Assembly: GCF_016464425.1 (NCBI RefSeq) | Contig: NZ_JADDKQ010000005.1 | Coordinates: 39,884 to 103,883, forward strand | DNA: 64,000 nucleotides | Direction of reading: 5' to 3' | Source: Actinotalea solisilvae | Lineage (GTDB): Bacteria; Actinomycetota; Actinomycetes; Actinomycetales; Cellulomonadaceae | Part shown: in pieces, positions 50,048 through 58,678 of the stretch | Layout: each line of letters opens with the position of its first letter | Numbering within the stretch: the first letter of the stretch is position 1 | Notes under the pieces: model-generated | Told to the model about the DNA's origin: nothing | What the model saw: the letters and a program-made list of their open reading frames with translations, nothing else | Databases searched by the model: none | Program-made: the position numbers and the translations under genes

Positions 50048-50911
50048 GTCGCGCGGGGGCGCCGACGGCTCGGACTCGCGCGACTCGACGAGCCGCAGCG
50101 GCGCCGCCGACTCGTCCGGCCCGGAGATCGCGAGCTCGATCTGGCGCGGGAACGTCGCGGGCGGCGGGCCGAAGGCCTTGTACGCGCCCTGGACGACCGT
50201 CCGGCCCATGGCGCGCGCGCCGGTCGCGCCCACGACGGCGCCGATCCCGAACGGCGCGAGCCGCCCGATCGCGAGCGCGCCCTGCTTGCCCGCCTGGCGC
50301 CGGATGAGCCGCCGCGTCAGCGCGCTGTTGACCCGCTTGATGGTCTGCGTCGGCATGTTGACCAGCAGCGTCTTCGCCCAGGCCCGGCCGTTGATGCCCG
50401 CCTCGCTGCCGACCGTCGAGGCGCCCTGCTCGCCGAGCACGGTGGCCATGAGGAGCGCGCGACGGCGGGCCGTCTCCTCGACGCCGATGCCGTGCACGTC
50501 CGCGACCGCGAGCGAGAAGGCCGCCGACGCCGCGAAGAAGGTGCCGACCTCCGTCGTCGTCAGCGCCATGCCCACGCCGGTGCCGACCGCGGGCATCGCC
50601 GCGGCCGCGCCCACCGCGCCGCCCGACGTCGACACCGCGAGCAGGTACTGCTTCTCCAGCAGGGTGATGATCTGGGCCGGGCTCGCGTAGGGGTTGCGGC
50701 GACGCAGGCGATCGACGTGCGCGTGGATCGCCGACGACGGGATGCCCACGGCCTTGTCGATGAGGTCGTCGACGAAGCGGATGCCGGTCACGCCCGCGAC
50801 GGCGACCTGGTTGCCCGGTCCGGGCACGGGCGTCTGGACGTGCGCTCCGGGCGGGCCCGCGGGGGCGGGCGTGGCCGGGCTCTGCCAGGTGTTCTCGTGC
50901 GGCGACGACAT
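50045..50911 (-). CDS. Hypothetical membrane-associated protein
   Basis: A 288-aa protein I do not recognise with confidence. Pro/Ala-rich N-terminus (1-40), a conserved-looking helical part (FVDDLIDKAVGIPSSAIHAHVDRLRRRNP, about 48-76), an Ala/Gly-rich hydrophobic stretch (about 90-145: SGGAVGAAAAMPAVGTGVGM) that could cross or touch the membrane, a basic segment (NSALTRRLIRRQAGKQGA), then a second Gly/Ala stretch. It is vaguely like EcsC-type proteins. ATG 50911 is chosen; an in-frame ATG at 50977 is less likely. Confidence 0.7.
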   Translation of the reverse strand: MSSPHENTWQSPATPAPAGPPGAHVQTPVPGPGNQVAVAGVTGIRFVDDLIDKAVGIPSSAIHAHVDRLRRRNPYASPAQIITLLEKQYLLAVSTSGGAVGAAAAMPAVGTGVGMALTTTEVGTFFAASAAFSLAVADVHGIGVEETARRRALLMATVLGEQGASTVGSEAGINGRAWAKTLLVNMPTQTIKRVNSALTRRLIRRQAGKQGALAIGRLAPFGIGAVVGATGARAMGRTVVQGAYKAFGPPPATFPRQIELAISGPDESAAPLRLVESRESEPSAPPRD

Positions 50912-51099
50912 GGCCCGATGGTCGCACGCGGTCCCGGGCTCGTCGCGCCGTCGCGGCACCGGACACGCCCCGGACACGCCCCGGACGACGTCGGACGGCG
51001 TGCGTACGCTCGGTCGCGGCGCCCGGTGTCCTCGCGCGGCCCGCCCGCGCGTCGTCAGGGTGAACGGGCCCGCCGGGCCCCGACGACGGGACGTGCGAC

Positions 51100-51450
51100 A
51101 TGGCGAAGTACCTGGTCCTCATCTACGGCGACGAGCAGCGCTGGGAGGCGCGGACGGACGACGAGCGGCGCGCGCTCGAGAGGGCGCACGCCGACTTCGC
51201 GGCGGGCGCGGACGGGGCGGTGCTCTCGGGTCTGGAGCTCGCGTCGACGTCGACGGCGACGAGCATCCGCAGCGGCCCGTCCGGCCCGGTGGTCACCGAC
51301 GGCCCGTTCGTCGAGACGCGCGAGGTGGTGGGCGGCCTGTACGTCGTCGAGGCGGCCGACCTCGACGAGGCCCTCGCGATCGCGCAGCGGGTGCCGGAGG
51401 TCGCCGAGCAGGGCAGCGGCGTCGAGGTGCGGCCCGTCGTGAGCGGCTGA
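51100..51450 (+). CDS. YciI-like (YCII-related) domain protein
   Basis: A 116-aa ferredoxin-like protein: MAKYLVLIYGDEQRWEA, then VVTDGPFVETREVVGGLYVVEAADLDEALAIAQRVP, ending VRPVVSG. This is the DGPF/YCII family often seen beside ECF sigma factors; here none is adjacent. Its biochemical role is not known. CGACGGGACGTGCGAC precedes ATG 51100 (weak ribosome-binding site). Confidence 0.9.
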   Translation: MAKYLVLIYGDEQRWEARTDDERRALERAHADFAAGADGAVLSGLELASTSTATSIRSGPSGPVVTDGPFVETREVVGGLYVVEAADLDEALAIAQRVPEVAEQGSGVEVRPVVSG

Positions 51451-51471
51451 CCGCCCGGCCCGGTCGGGCGG
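51451..51471 (+). terminator. Terminator of the YciI-like gene
   Basis: CCGCCCG (51451-51457), 7-nt loop, CGGGCGG (51465-51471), starting directly after the stop codon. Confidence 0.6.
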
Positions 51472-51546
51472 GCCGGACGGCCCTGGTCCGCCGCGGGCGC
51501 GCGACGGACGCTCGGACCGCAGCACTCGAGAGGTGAGGTGGTCGAC

Positions 51547-52020
51547 GTGACGAAGAGGACGGTCACGACGCTGTTCGTGCGGAGCCTGGTGGCGTTCGCC
51601 GTCGGGCTCCTGGTGCTCGTGGGCGCGGGGCTCATGACGCTCGCGACGCAGGGCTTCGTCATGGACGGGCCGGACGTCGTCGGCGTGGAGTCGACGCCTG
51701 TGACGTGGACGGCGGCGCTGCTCGCGGCGGTCGGCGTGCTGGCGATGGTCGCGGCGGGCGTGGCCCAGGTGGTGGCGTGGGTCTTCGCGGTGCTCGCGAC
51801 GGCGCGGCTCGAGGACAAGATGTGGTTCGTCGTCCTGCTCGTGCTGGGCGTGCTGAGCCTCGGCTTCGTCGGGACGCTCGTCTACGTCGCCGCAGGTCCG
51901 GACCCGGACCGCGTGCCGCCGTCGGGCCGGACGGCGCCGGCGCCTCCCGCGACGTCCGGGTTCCCGGTCGCCACGGCGCCGCCGTCCGTGCGGCACGACG
52001 GGCGCGCCCCCGTGGGGTGA
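51547..52020 (+). CDS. Small membrane protein with proline-rich tail
   Basis: A 157-aa protein with three hydrophobic segments (about 10-33, 55-84 and 91-114) and a cytoplasmic or exported Pro/Ala/Thr-rich tail (about 115-157). No named domain. GTG 51547 has AGGTGAGG 8 nt upstream; GTG 51538 is also in frame. Its stop overlaps the start of the polysaccharide deacetylase gene (GTGA), so the two are co-translated. Confidence 0.72.
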   Translation: MTKRTVTTLFVRSLVAFAVGLLVLVGAGLMTLATQGFVMDGPDVVGVESTPVTWTAALLAAVGVLAMVAAGVAQVVAWVFAVLATARLEDKMWFVVLLVLGVLSLGFVGTLVYVAAGPDPDRVPPSGRTAPAPPATSGFPVATAPPSVRHDGRAPVG

Positions 52021-52919
52021 CGCGCGCGCGTGGCGCCGCCGCCGTGCTGGCGGCGGCGCTCGCGCTCGCGGGCCTCGCGGCGTGCACGCCCGGGCCCGAG
52101 CCCGCGCCGTCGCCGTCGCCCGTGAGCAGCCGGCGCACGCCGCCCCCGCCCGCGACCCCGCCGTCGACCCCCGGGACGCCCGCGCCCACGACGCCGCCGC
52201 CGCCCGCGCCGACGCCGCCGCCCGCGCCCCAGCCCGTCGAGCCGCCGCCTCCGCCCGCCCCCGTGCCCGCGCCCGACGCGCTCCCGCCGGGGCTGCTCGG
52301 CACGGACTGGGAGCGCGTGCCCACGACGGACGCCGTCGTCGCGCTGACGTTCGACGGCGGCGCGAGCGACGCCGGCGTGCCGTCGATCCTCGCGACGCTC
52401 GCCGACCGTGACGTCCCCGCGACGTTCTTCGTCACGGGCGACTTCGCGCGGCGCTACCCCGAGCGGGTCGCCGCCGTCGTCGCGGCGGGCCACCGGGTCG
52501 GCAACCACAGTGACGCCCACAAGCACTACCCGGCGCTCACGGACGCGGAGATCGCGGTCGACCTCGAGACCGCGCGCGCCGCGATCGTCGCCGCGGGCGC
52601 CGAGCCACGGCCGTGGTTCCGCTTCCCGTACGGCGACCGGACCCCGGCCGACGTGCGGGCGGTCAACGCCGCGGGCTACGTCCCGGTCCGCTGGACGGTC
52701 GACAGCCTCGGCTGGAAGGGCACGAGCGGCGGGCTCACCGCGGCCGCCGTCGTCGAGCGCGTGCTGGCCGCCGCGCAGCCGGGCGCGATCGTCCTCCTGC
52801 ACGTCGGAGCGAACCCGGACGACGGCACGACGCTCGACGCCGACGCGCTGCCCGCCGTCGTCGACGGCCTGCGGGCGCGCGGGTACGGCTTCGTCACGCT
52901 CGATCGCCTGCTCGGCTGA
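52017..52919 (+). CDS. Polysaccharide deacetylase (NodB homology) lipoprotein
   Basis: A 300-aa exported carbohydrate esterase (CE4). Lipoprotein signal with lipobox LAAC near residue 20, a long Pro/Ala/Thr linker (about 25-88), and the NodB domain (about 100-300): motif 1 TFDGGASD with the catalytic Asp, motif 2 HSDAHKH as metal ligands, motif 3 RFPYGDRT, and a C-terminal LLHVG loop. Likely removes acetyl groups from peptidoglycan or other wall glycans at the cell surface. Coupled to the upstream membrane protein. Confidence 0.94.
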   Translation: MTRARGAAAVLAAALALAGLAACTPGPEPAPSPSPVSSRRTPPPPATPPSTPGTPAPTTPPPPAPTPPPAPQPVEPPPPPAPVPAPDALPPGLLGTDWERVPTTDAVVALTFDGGASDAGVPSILATLADRDVPATFFVTGDFARRYPERVAAVVAAGHRVGNHSDAHKHYPALTDAEIAVDLETARAAIVAAGAEPRPWFRFPYGDRTPADVRAVNAAGYVPVRWTVDSLGWKGTSGGLTAAAVVERVLAAAQPGAIVLLHVGANPDDGTTLDADALPAVVDGLRARGYGFVTLDRLLG

Positions 52920-52967
52920 GGCGTCCCCGGCACGCGCGGCGTCGGTGCGCCTTGGTAGAACGGGCGC

Positions 52968-54554
52968 ATGGCGGGCGTGCACCTCGAGGTCGAGGCGAAG
53001 TACGACGTCGACGAGGGGTTCGCGCTGCCGGACCTCGTCGACGTGTTCCGCGCGGGCCGTGAGCCCGGCGCCGACGACGCCGCCCCGTGGGCCGAGGGTG
53101 CCGCCGCCGAGCACGACCTCGCCGCCACCTACTACGACACCGCCGACCTCCGCCTCGCGGCCGCGCGCCTCACGCTCCGGCGCCGCACGGGCGGCGAGGA
53201 CGCGGGTTGGCACCTCAAGGTCCCGCGGGCTGACGGGGCGCGGTCCGAGGTGCGGGTCGACCTCGCGCCCGGGGAGGACGCCGGCACCGACGGGCCCGTC
53301 CCCGAGCAGCTCGTCGCGATGACCTGGGCGGTGACGCTGGGGCACCCGCTCGTGCCGGTCGCGCGCCTGCGGACGCACCGTGCCGTCCGCCGCCTCGTCG
53401 ACGTGACGGGCCGGGTCCTCGTCGAGGTCGCCGACGACCACGTGACCGCGCGCCGCGTGCACCCCTCGGACGCGCCGGGTGACGTCGTGGGCGCCGAGCA
53501 GGCGTGGCGCGAGGTCGAGGTCGAGGTGGTCGACGGGCCGCCGGACCTGCTTGCGACCGCCGAGCCACGCCTGGTCGAGCTCGGCCTGCGGCCGTCCGCG
53601 TCGGCGTCCAAGCTCGCGCGGACGCTGGGCACGGAGGGTGCGGCGCCCGACGAGGTCGGCCCCGCGCTGACGGCCGCGTCCCCCGCGGGCGACGTCGTGC
53701 TCGCGCGCCTGCGCGCGCAGGTCGAGCAGATCCGCGCGCAGGACCTGCCGGTGCGCCTCGACACGCCCGGTGCCGTGCACGCGATGCGCGTCGCGACCCG
53801 GCGGCTGCGCAGCGCGCTGACGACGTTCGAGCGGCTGCTGCACCGCTCCGCGACGCGGCCCGTGCGGCGCGAGCTGCGGTGGCTCGCGCGCGAGCTGGGC
53901 GCCGTGCGGGACGCCGAGGTCATGCGCGACCGCCTCGCGGGGGCGATGGCGGACGCGGTCCCGGACGCGCCCGCCGCCGTCGCGCGCGAGGTCTCCGCGA
54001 GCCTCGACGGCGCCTACGCGACGGCGCGCGAGCGCCTACTCGGCGCGCTCGACGGCGACCGGTACCGCGCGCTGCTCCGTGCGCTCGACGCGCTGCTCAC
54101 CGAGACCCCGTGGCGCGGGCGCGCGGCGCGTCCCGCGTCCGACGTCCTGCCCCGCCTGGTCCGCGCCGCCGACGACGACGTCCGCGCCGCCGTGCGTGCC
54201 GCGCGCCGCGAGGAGGACCCGGCCGCGCGCGAGACGGCCCGGCACGAGGCGCGCAAGGCGGCCAAGCGCGCCCGGTACGCGGGGGAGGCGGTCGCCGTCG
54301 TGCTGGGTGACGATGCCGCGGCCTACGCGGAGGCCATGGAGGCCGTCCAGGAGGCGCTCGGCGAGCACCTCGACGCCCGCCATGCGGGGGTGCTCCTCGA
54401 GCGCCTCGCGCACGACGACGCGTCGGCCGCGACCGCCTTCGCCTACGGCCGCCTGCACGCGCACGAGGAGCGCCGCGCCGCGCACGCGGAGGCCGCGGTC
54501 GACGCCGCGTGGGACGCCGCGTCCGGCAAGGACCTGCGGCGCTGGATGCGCTGA
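52968..54554 (+). CDS. CYTH-CHAD domain protein
   Basis: A 528-aa protein joining a CYTH triphosphate-tunnel domain (about 1-205; EVEAKYDV at residues 6-13, LTLRRRTGGEDAGWHLKVPR and Glu/Lys-rich strands) to a CHAD helical domain (about 235-525) with the conserved histidines in AVHAMRVATRRLRSALTTF, RHEARKAAKRARYAGEA and HAEAAVDAAWD. CYTH enzymes hydrolyse or bind inorganic triphosphate; CHAD binds polyphosphate. So a polyphosphate-related role is likely. TAGAAC lies 6 nt before ATG 52968 (leaderless candidate). Confidence 0.95.
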   Translation: MAGVHLEVEAKYDVDEGFALPDLVDVFRAGREPGADDAAPWAEGAAAEHDLAATYYDTADLRLAAARLTLRRRTGGEDAGWHLKVPRADGARSEVRVDLAPGEDAGTDGPVPEQLVAMTWAVTLGHPLVPVARLRTHRAVRRLVDVTGRVLVEVADDHVTARRVHPSDAPGDVVGAEQAWREVEVEVVDGPPDLLATAEPRLVELGLRPSASASKLARTLGTEGAAPDEVGPALTAASPAGDVVLARLRAQVEQIRAQDLPVRLDTPGAVHAMRVATRRLRSALTTFERLLHRSATRPVRRELRWLARELGAVRDAEVMRDRLAGAMADAVPDAPAAVAREVSASLDGAYATARERLLGALDGDRYRALLRALDALLTETPWRGRAARPASDVLPRLVRAADDDVRAAVRAARREEDPAARETARHEARKAAKRARYAGEAVAVVLGDDAAAYAEAMEAVQEALGEHLDARHAGVLLERLAHDDASAATAFAYGRLHAHEERRAAHAEAAVDAAWDAASGKDLRRWMR

Positions 54555-54565
54555 CGGGCCGGCCG

Positions 54566-54592
54566 CGGTCCGCGCAGCCCCGGCGCGGACCG
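54566..54592 (+). terminator. Terminator of the CYTH-CHAD gene
   Basis: A perfect 10-bp stem (54566-54575 with 54583-54592, 7-nt loop), 12 nt after the stop. Confidence 0.75.
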
Positions 54593-54705
54593 GGTCTGCG
54601 CACGAACGTCACCTGATCGGACGAACGGGGCGTTGACGGCGAATTGGGCACGTGCGACGGTGCCGGTCCAGCGCATCGCAGCGCGCATGGCCCGGGGGGG
54701 ACACG

Positions 54706-55563
54706 ATGAGGGGCATCATCCAGGCACGCCGAGGCGCGGTCGTCACCGTGATCCTCCTGGGACTCTCCGGGGCGCCGGCCGCGGCCGCCGCGGCGCCGGC
54801 CGAGGACGCGCCGGTCGAGTGGGTCGTTGGCTCGGACGACTCCTTCGCCGACGCCGTCGAGCACGCGGTGCGGCGCAACGGCGCCGGGGCGGTGCGCCAC
54901 GGGCTCGAGGCCCTCGCGGACGCCGCCGCGTCGGGCGCCGACGTCGACTTCCCCGGCCTGGACGCGCTCGCGCCGGCCGCGGCCGCGCGGGTGTTGACCG
55001 ACACCGCGACCGCCGTCGCCGCGGGCACCGCGCTGCCCGCGGCCGCGCACGACCTGGCGCTCGCGACCGAGCCCGCGCCCGACGAGGAGCCGCCCTTCCC
55101 GTTCGACCCCGACCAGACGTACGGCCGCGTGCTGCTCCACGGCCACGCCTACGCGCAGACGAACTGGCTGCGCCGCGGGGTTTCGGAGCCGGACGGCTCG
55201 GTCCGCTGGACCGACGTCGTCCAGCTGCGGTGGGTCACGCACCCCGGGGCGAGCGCGTCGCGCGTCGACTACTGGCTCACGCGGCCGAAGAACCAGACCG
55301 GGTTCTTCGGGGCGGCCCGCGCCCAGACGTGGGCGTTCGTGGGTGACGCGGTGGTCGGCGTCGGGCGCGAGACACCCCTGGCCTACGGCAGCGCCTTCGC
55401 GCGGTACGTGCGCAACGACCCGGCGACCTTCGGCGCGCAGCTCTGGCACGGGACCACGCTCACGGCGCTCTCGCCCGACGGCAACGAGTGGTCCTCGGGC
55501 TACCGGACGATCGCCGCGACGTGCCACGCATACCCCGACCGGACGTGCACCTACGCGCCCTGA
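54706..55563 (+). CDS. Secreted protein of unknown function
   Basis: A 285-aa exported protein. Signal peptide MRGIIQARRGAVVTVILLGL with an Ala-rich cleavage zone near 28-32. The mature N-terminal half is Ala-rich and helical (about 35-120); the C-terminal half (about 135-285) is aromatic and beta-rich (YGRVLLHGHAYAQTNWLRRG, VDYWLTRPKNQTGFFG) with two cysteines near the end that may pair. I recognise no family. GGGGGGGACACG precedes ATG 54706. Confidence 0.72.
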   Translation: MRGIIQARRGAVVTVILLGLSGAPAAAAAAPAEDAPVEWVVGSDDSFADAVEHAVRRNGAGAVRHGLEALADAAASGADVDFPGLDALAPAAAARVLTDTATAVAAGTALPAAAHDLALATEPAPDEEPPFPFDPDQTYGRVLLHGHAYAQTNWLRRGVSEPDGSVRWTDVVQLRWVTHPGASASRVDYWLTRPKNQTGFFGAARAQTWAFVGDAVVGVGRETPLAYGSAFARYVRNDPATFGAQLWHGTTLTALSPDGNEWSSGYRTIAATCHAYPDRTCTYAP

Positions 55564-55578
55564 CGGGTCGGCGCCGGG

Positions 55579-55812
55579 TCAGCCGGGCGCGTCGGTGAGG
55601 CGCACCTCGGTGCGGGTCGTCGCGCCCGGGACCAGGTCCTGCGCGAGCTCGTAGAGCGCGCCGGCGAGGTCGAGCAGCTCGGCCGAGTCGGGGAAGCCGT
55701 CGCCGTCCGGGACCTCGACGTAGACGGCGACGCCGCGCGAGTGCGAGCGCTCGGGCAGCGCGGGGCGGTCGTGGGGTGCGCGGGTGCGCCGGGGCTGGGT
55801 GCTGGTGCTCAT
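55579..55812 (-). CDS. Small hypothetical protein
   Basis: A 77-aa protein: basic, disordered N-terminus (MSTSTQPRRTRAPHDRP) and a compact C-terminal part (GVAVYVEVPDGDGFPDSAELLDLAGALYELAQDLVPGATT in sense). CAGGAAGACCCG gives the ATG at 55812 a good ribosome-binding site. No known domain. Codon bias is typical of real genes here. Confidence 0.65.
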   Translation of the reverse strand: MSTSTQPRRTRAPHDRPALPERSHSRGVAVYVEVPDGDGFPDSAELLDLAGALYELAQDLVPGATTRTEVRLTDAPG

Positions 55813-56128
55813 CGGGTCTTCCTGGGCGACGCTCGGCCGGTGGGCCGCGGGTGGGACGGTGGGTCGGTCAGCGCGTTCGACAGCGCGTTCGACGGGATAC
55901 CGGGAGGGCGTCAGCCGGATACCAGGCGCGCGCGAACGTGCCCGGGCGGGGCGTTCGGGCGGTGGTCATGCGTCGATGGTCCCCCACGCGCGCGCAGGAA
56001 GCCAGGCCGTTCCAGGGCGCGGGCACGTGTTCGCCGCGGGCGGACGCGCACGACGGCGGTGCGGCGGGCCTGAGGCGCGGCGTGGACGCGCCGGCATCCG
56101 TCGACGCGCGGCTGCCAGACTCCGCGCC
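55813..56128. other. Non-coding stretch with a tandem 12-mer
   Basis: No gene is supported. CAGCGCGTTCGA occurs twice in tandem (55869-55892), and GGATACC recurs at about 55896 and 55919. It probably holds the promoter of the leftward 77-aa gene. Confidence 0.5.
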
Positions 56129-56557
56129 GTGGGTACCGAGGGCTGGGTCGTGCTGGGGATCGCGCTGGTCGTCGGCGGCTCGATGATCGCCGGGGCCGTC
56201 GCGCTCTCGCGCAAGGAGAGCAGGGTCCGTCGCATCCAGCTCCCGGCCCGGCTCGTCGACCGCGTCTACGCGGTCTCGGGGTACATGCTCACGCTCGAGT
56301 TCCCCGGCCCGGACAACGAGCCGAGGCGCACCGTCGTGTTCTCCGCGATCCGCCGCGGGATCGGCGCGACCCCGGAGTTCCAGGGCTGGGTGTGGGTCAA
56401 CCGCGACGACCCGAGCGACGTCATCGTGCGGCCGCGGGCGCGCTCGTTCTGGCCCGTGTTCCTGACGGCCTTAGGCGCGGCGGTCCTCGCGGCGGGCGTC
56501 ATCACGGCCTTCGTCCTGTGGGGCATCCACGCGATGGACGACCTGCCGACCCAGTAG
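56129..56557 (+). CDS. DUF3592-like membrane protein
   Basis: A 142-aa protein with an N-terminal membrane helix (about 5-25), an intervening beta-rich domain (about 38-105: LVDRVYAVSGYMLTLEFPGP, RRTVVFSAIRRGIGATPEF, GWVWVNRDDPSDV), and a C-terminal helix (about 113-135). The two-helix-with-beta-insert layout fits DUF3592. Function unknown. GTG 56129 follows CAGACT by 7 nt and has no ribosome-binding site. Confidence 0.72.
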   Translation: MGTEGWVVLGIALVVGGSMIAGAVALSRKESRVRRIQLPARLVDRVYAVSGYMLTLEFPGPDNEPRRTVVFSAIRRGIGATPEFQGWVWVNRDDPSDVIVRPRARSFWPVFLTALGAAVLAAGVITAFVLWGIHAMDDLPTQ

Positions 56558-56578
56558 TCGGCCCCCGCCGCCCCGCCG

Positions 56579-58651
56579 TCAGACGCGGGCTCCCCGCCGG
56601 TTCGGCGGCTCGAGGGGGCCGGCGTCGACGAAGGTCCTCGCGATCGTCGCCCCCGACTCGTCCTCGAACCACACGAGCAGCCGGGCCGCGCTCACGTCGC
56701 CCGGCGCGGGAACCTCGAGCGTCACGGCGGGCGAGAGGACGAACGGCTCCGCCTTGAGCGCCTCCGACTCGGCGGCCACGGCCGCGACCGGCTCGCCGAA
56801 CCGCGTCCCCGCGGGTGCCCACGCCGCTCGTACGCGGCCCGCGACGGGCGCCGTGCCGTGGTGCGAGACGTGGGCGCCGAGCCGCCAGTCGCCGTCGGGT
56901 ACCGGTACGTCGGCGCCCGCGTGCCGTGGCACGACGTCGAGCACCAGGACCGTGTCGGCGTTGACGTGGGCGGGATCCAGCCCGCCCCCGTCCTTGGCGC
57001 GGCGGTCCGCGTCGACGAGACCCGCCATCTCGTGCTCGACGTCGGCGAGCTCGGTGTAGACGTACCCGGCGAAGCGGTCGTGGCGACGCAGCTCCTGGGT
57101 CTGCCAGCGCATGCTCCACGCACGCTCGAGGCTCGTGAAGCCCGCGCCGTACTCGCTGTTGAGGACCGGGACGCCGCGCCGCGGGAACTCGGACGACCCG
57201 TAGAGCGACTTGTCGACGACGAAGTCCGGGCCCAGCCGCACGGGGAAGTCGTCCCGGCTCCCGTCGGCCAGGCCCGCGACGTTGTCGGCCCAGGCCTGCG
57301 GGTCCTCGTCGTAGTAGTGCCAGTCGACGAGGTCGGTGCGCACGTGGGCCCAGCCGGAGTTCTCGACGATCGGCCGCGTGTCGTCGAGCGCGCGCAGGGC
57401 GTCGTACGCCGAGGCCGCCGCGGCCGCACGCTCGGGGGAGCCGGGGATGTCCCAGTCCAGGCCCCACTCCTCGTTGTAGAGGCCCCAGACGACGAGCGAC
57501 GGGTGGTTGCCGTCCCGCTCGACCATGGGCGCGAGCTGGGCCACGAACGCCGCGTGCGCGGCGTCGCTGAACCGGCTCGGACCCGGCGGCTCGGCCCACA
57601 CGAGCATCCCGAGGCGGTCCGCGTGGTGCAGCCAGCGGGGCTCCTCGAGCTTGAGGTGCTTGCGGACGAGGTTGTAGCCCGCGCGCGCGGCGATCTCGAG
57701 GTCGCGGACGAGGGCGGCGTCGTCGGGCGCGGTGAGACCCGTCACGGGCCAGTAGCCCTGGTCCAGGACGCCGCGCACGTAGAACCGCTCGCCGTTGAGG
57801 AACAACTGCTCGCCGCGGGTCTCGATCCGGCGCAGGCCGCCCGTGACGACGACGCGGTCCGCGGATCGCCCCTCGCCCACGGTCACCTCGACCTCGTAGA
57901 GGTACGGGTCCGCGGGGCTCCAGGGGCGCGGGTCGGTGACGTCGAGCCGTCCGGCGAAGCGGCCGTGGGCGTCGGCGACGAGCGCGACGCGCTCGCCGGT
58001 GGCGAGCTGAGCGACCACGTCGGCGCCCGCGGGCGCATCGCCGACGAGGACGCCGTCGACCTCGAAGCCGGCGAGCGACTCGCCGCGCAGCCGGACCTGG
58101 GCGGCGTAGGTCCGCCCGCGCGCCTCGAGCCACACCGGCTGCCAGATGCCGGACGTCGGTCGGAAGGAGACGCCGTCGTAGTCGTCGCGCGGGATCGAGC
58201 GCTGCTTGCCGTGGGGGATCGACCGCTTGTCCGCGGGCGCGTCCACCTCGACCTCGAGCGTCGACTCCTCGCCCGGGTGCACGACGTCGGTGACGTCCAG
58301 CTCGAACGAGTCGTGGCCGCCGACATGCGTGCCCACCTCGACGTCGTCGACGAGCACGCGCGCCCGGTGGTGGACGGCGCCGAAGCAGAGGACGACGCGC
58401 GCCCCCGCCCACGCGGCGGGCACCGCCACCGTGCGGCGGTAGGTGGCGCGCTCGAGCCACGTCCGCTCGACGCCCGAGGCCGCCGTCTCCCACGCGAACG
58501 GGACGGTGATCGGCACCGCGCCCCCCGGGGTGTCGAGCGACCAGGTGCCGTGGAGGGAGAGCCATCGTGCCGAGCGGTCGCGATCGGGCCGCGGGTACTC
58601 GGGACGAGGAAGATCGACCGTCACAGCGGTCGCAGCGGCGAGCTCGGTCAT
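56579..58651 (-). CDS. Family 2 glycoside hydrolase
   Basis: A 690-aa cytoplasmic glycosidase. Jelly-roll sugar-binding domain (about 20-170), immunoglobulin-like domain (about 170-260), TIM-barrel catalytic domain (about 265-560) with acid/base Glu in VWGLYNEEWG and nucleophile Glu in LNSEYGAGF, then a C-terminal beta domain. GH2 includes beta-galactosidase, beta-glucuronidase and beta-mannosidase; which one cannot be told. ATG 58651 is preferred because GAAAGG lies 9 nt upstream; ATG 58672 is in frame. Last gene of the LacI-controlled importer operon, so it probably cleaves the imported sugar. Confidence 0.93.
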   Translation of the reverse strand: MTELAAATAVTVDLPRPEYPRPDRDRSARWLSLHGTWSLDTPGGAVPITVPFAWETAASGVERTWLERATYRRTVAVPAAWAGARVVLCFGAVHHRARVLVDDVEVGTHVGGHDSFELDVTDVVHPGEESTLEVEVDAPADKRSIPHGKQRSIPRDDYDGVSFRPTSGIWQPVWLEARGRTYAAQVRLRGESLAGFEVDGVLVGDAPAGADVVAQLATGERVALVADAHGRFAGRLDVTDPRPWSPADPYLYEVEVTVGEGRSADRVVVTGGLRRIETRGEQLFLNGERFYVRGVLDQGYWPVTGLTAPDDAALVRDLEIAARAGYNLVRKHLKLEEPRWLHHADRLGMLVWAEPPGPSRFSDAAHAAFVAQLAPMVERDGNHPSLVVWGLYNEEWGLDWDIPGSPERAAAAASAYDALRALDDTRPIVENSGWAHVRTDLVDWHYYDEDPQAWADNVAGLADGSRDDFPVRLGPDFVVDKSLYGSSEFPRRGVPVLNSEYGAGFTSLERAWSMRWQTQELRRHDRFAGYVYTELADVEHEMAGLVDADRRAKDGGGLDPAHVNADTVLVLDVVPRHAGADVPVPDGDWRLGAHVSHHGTAPVAGRVRAAWAPAGTRFGEPVAAVAAESEALKAEPFVLSPAVTLEVPAPGDVSAARLLVWFEDESGATIARTFVDAGPLEPPNRRGARV

Positions 58652-58678
58652 GTGGTGGTGCCTTTCGGACATGGCAGC

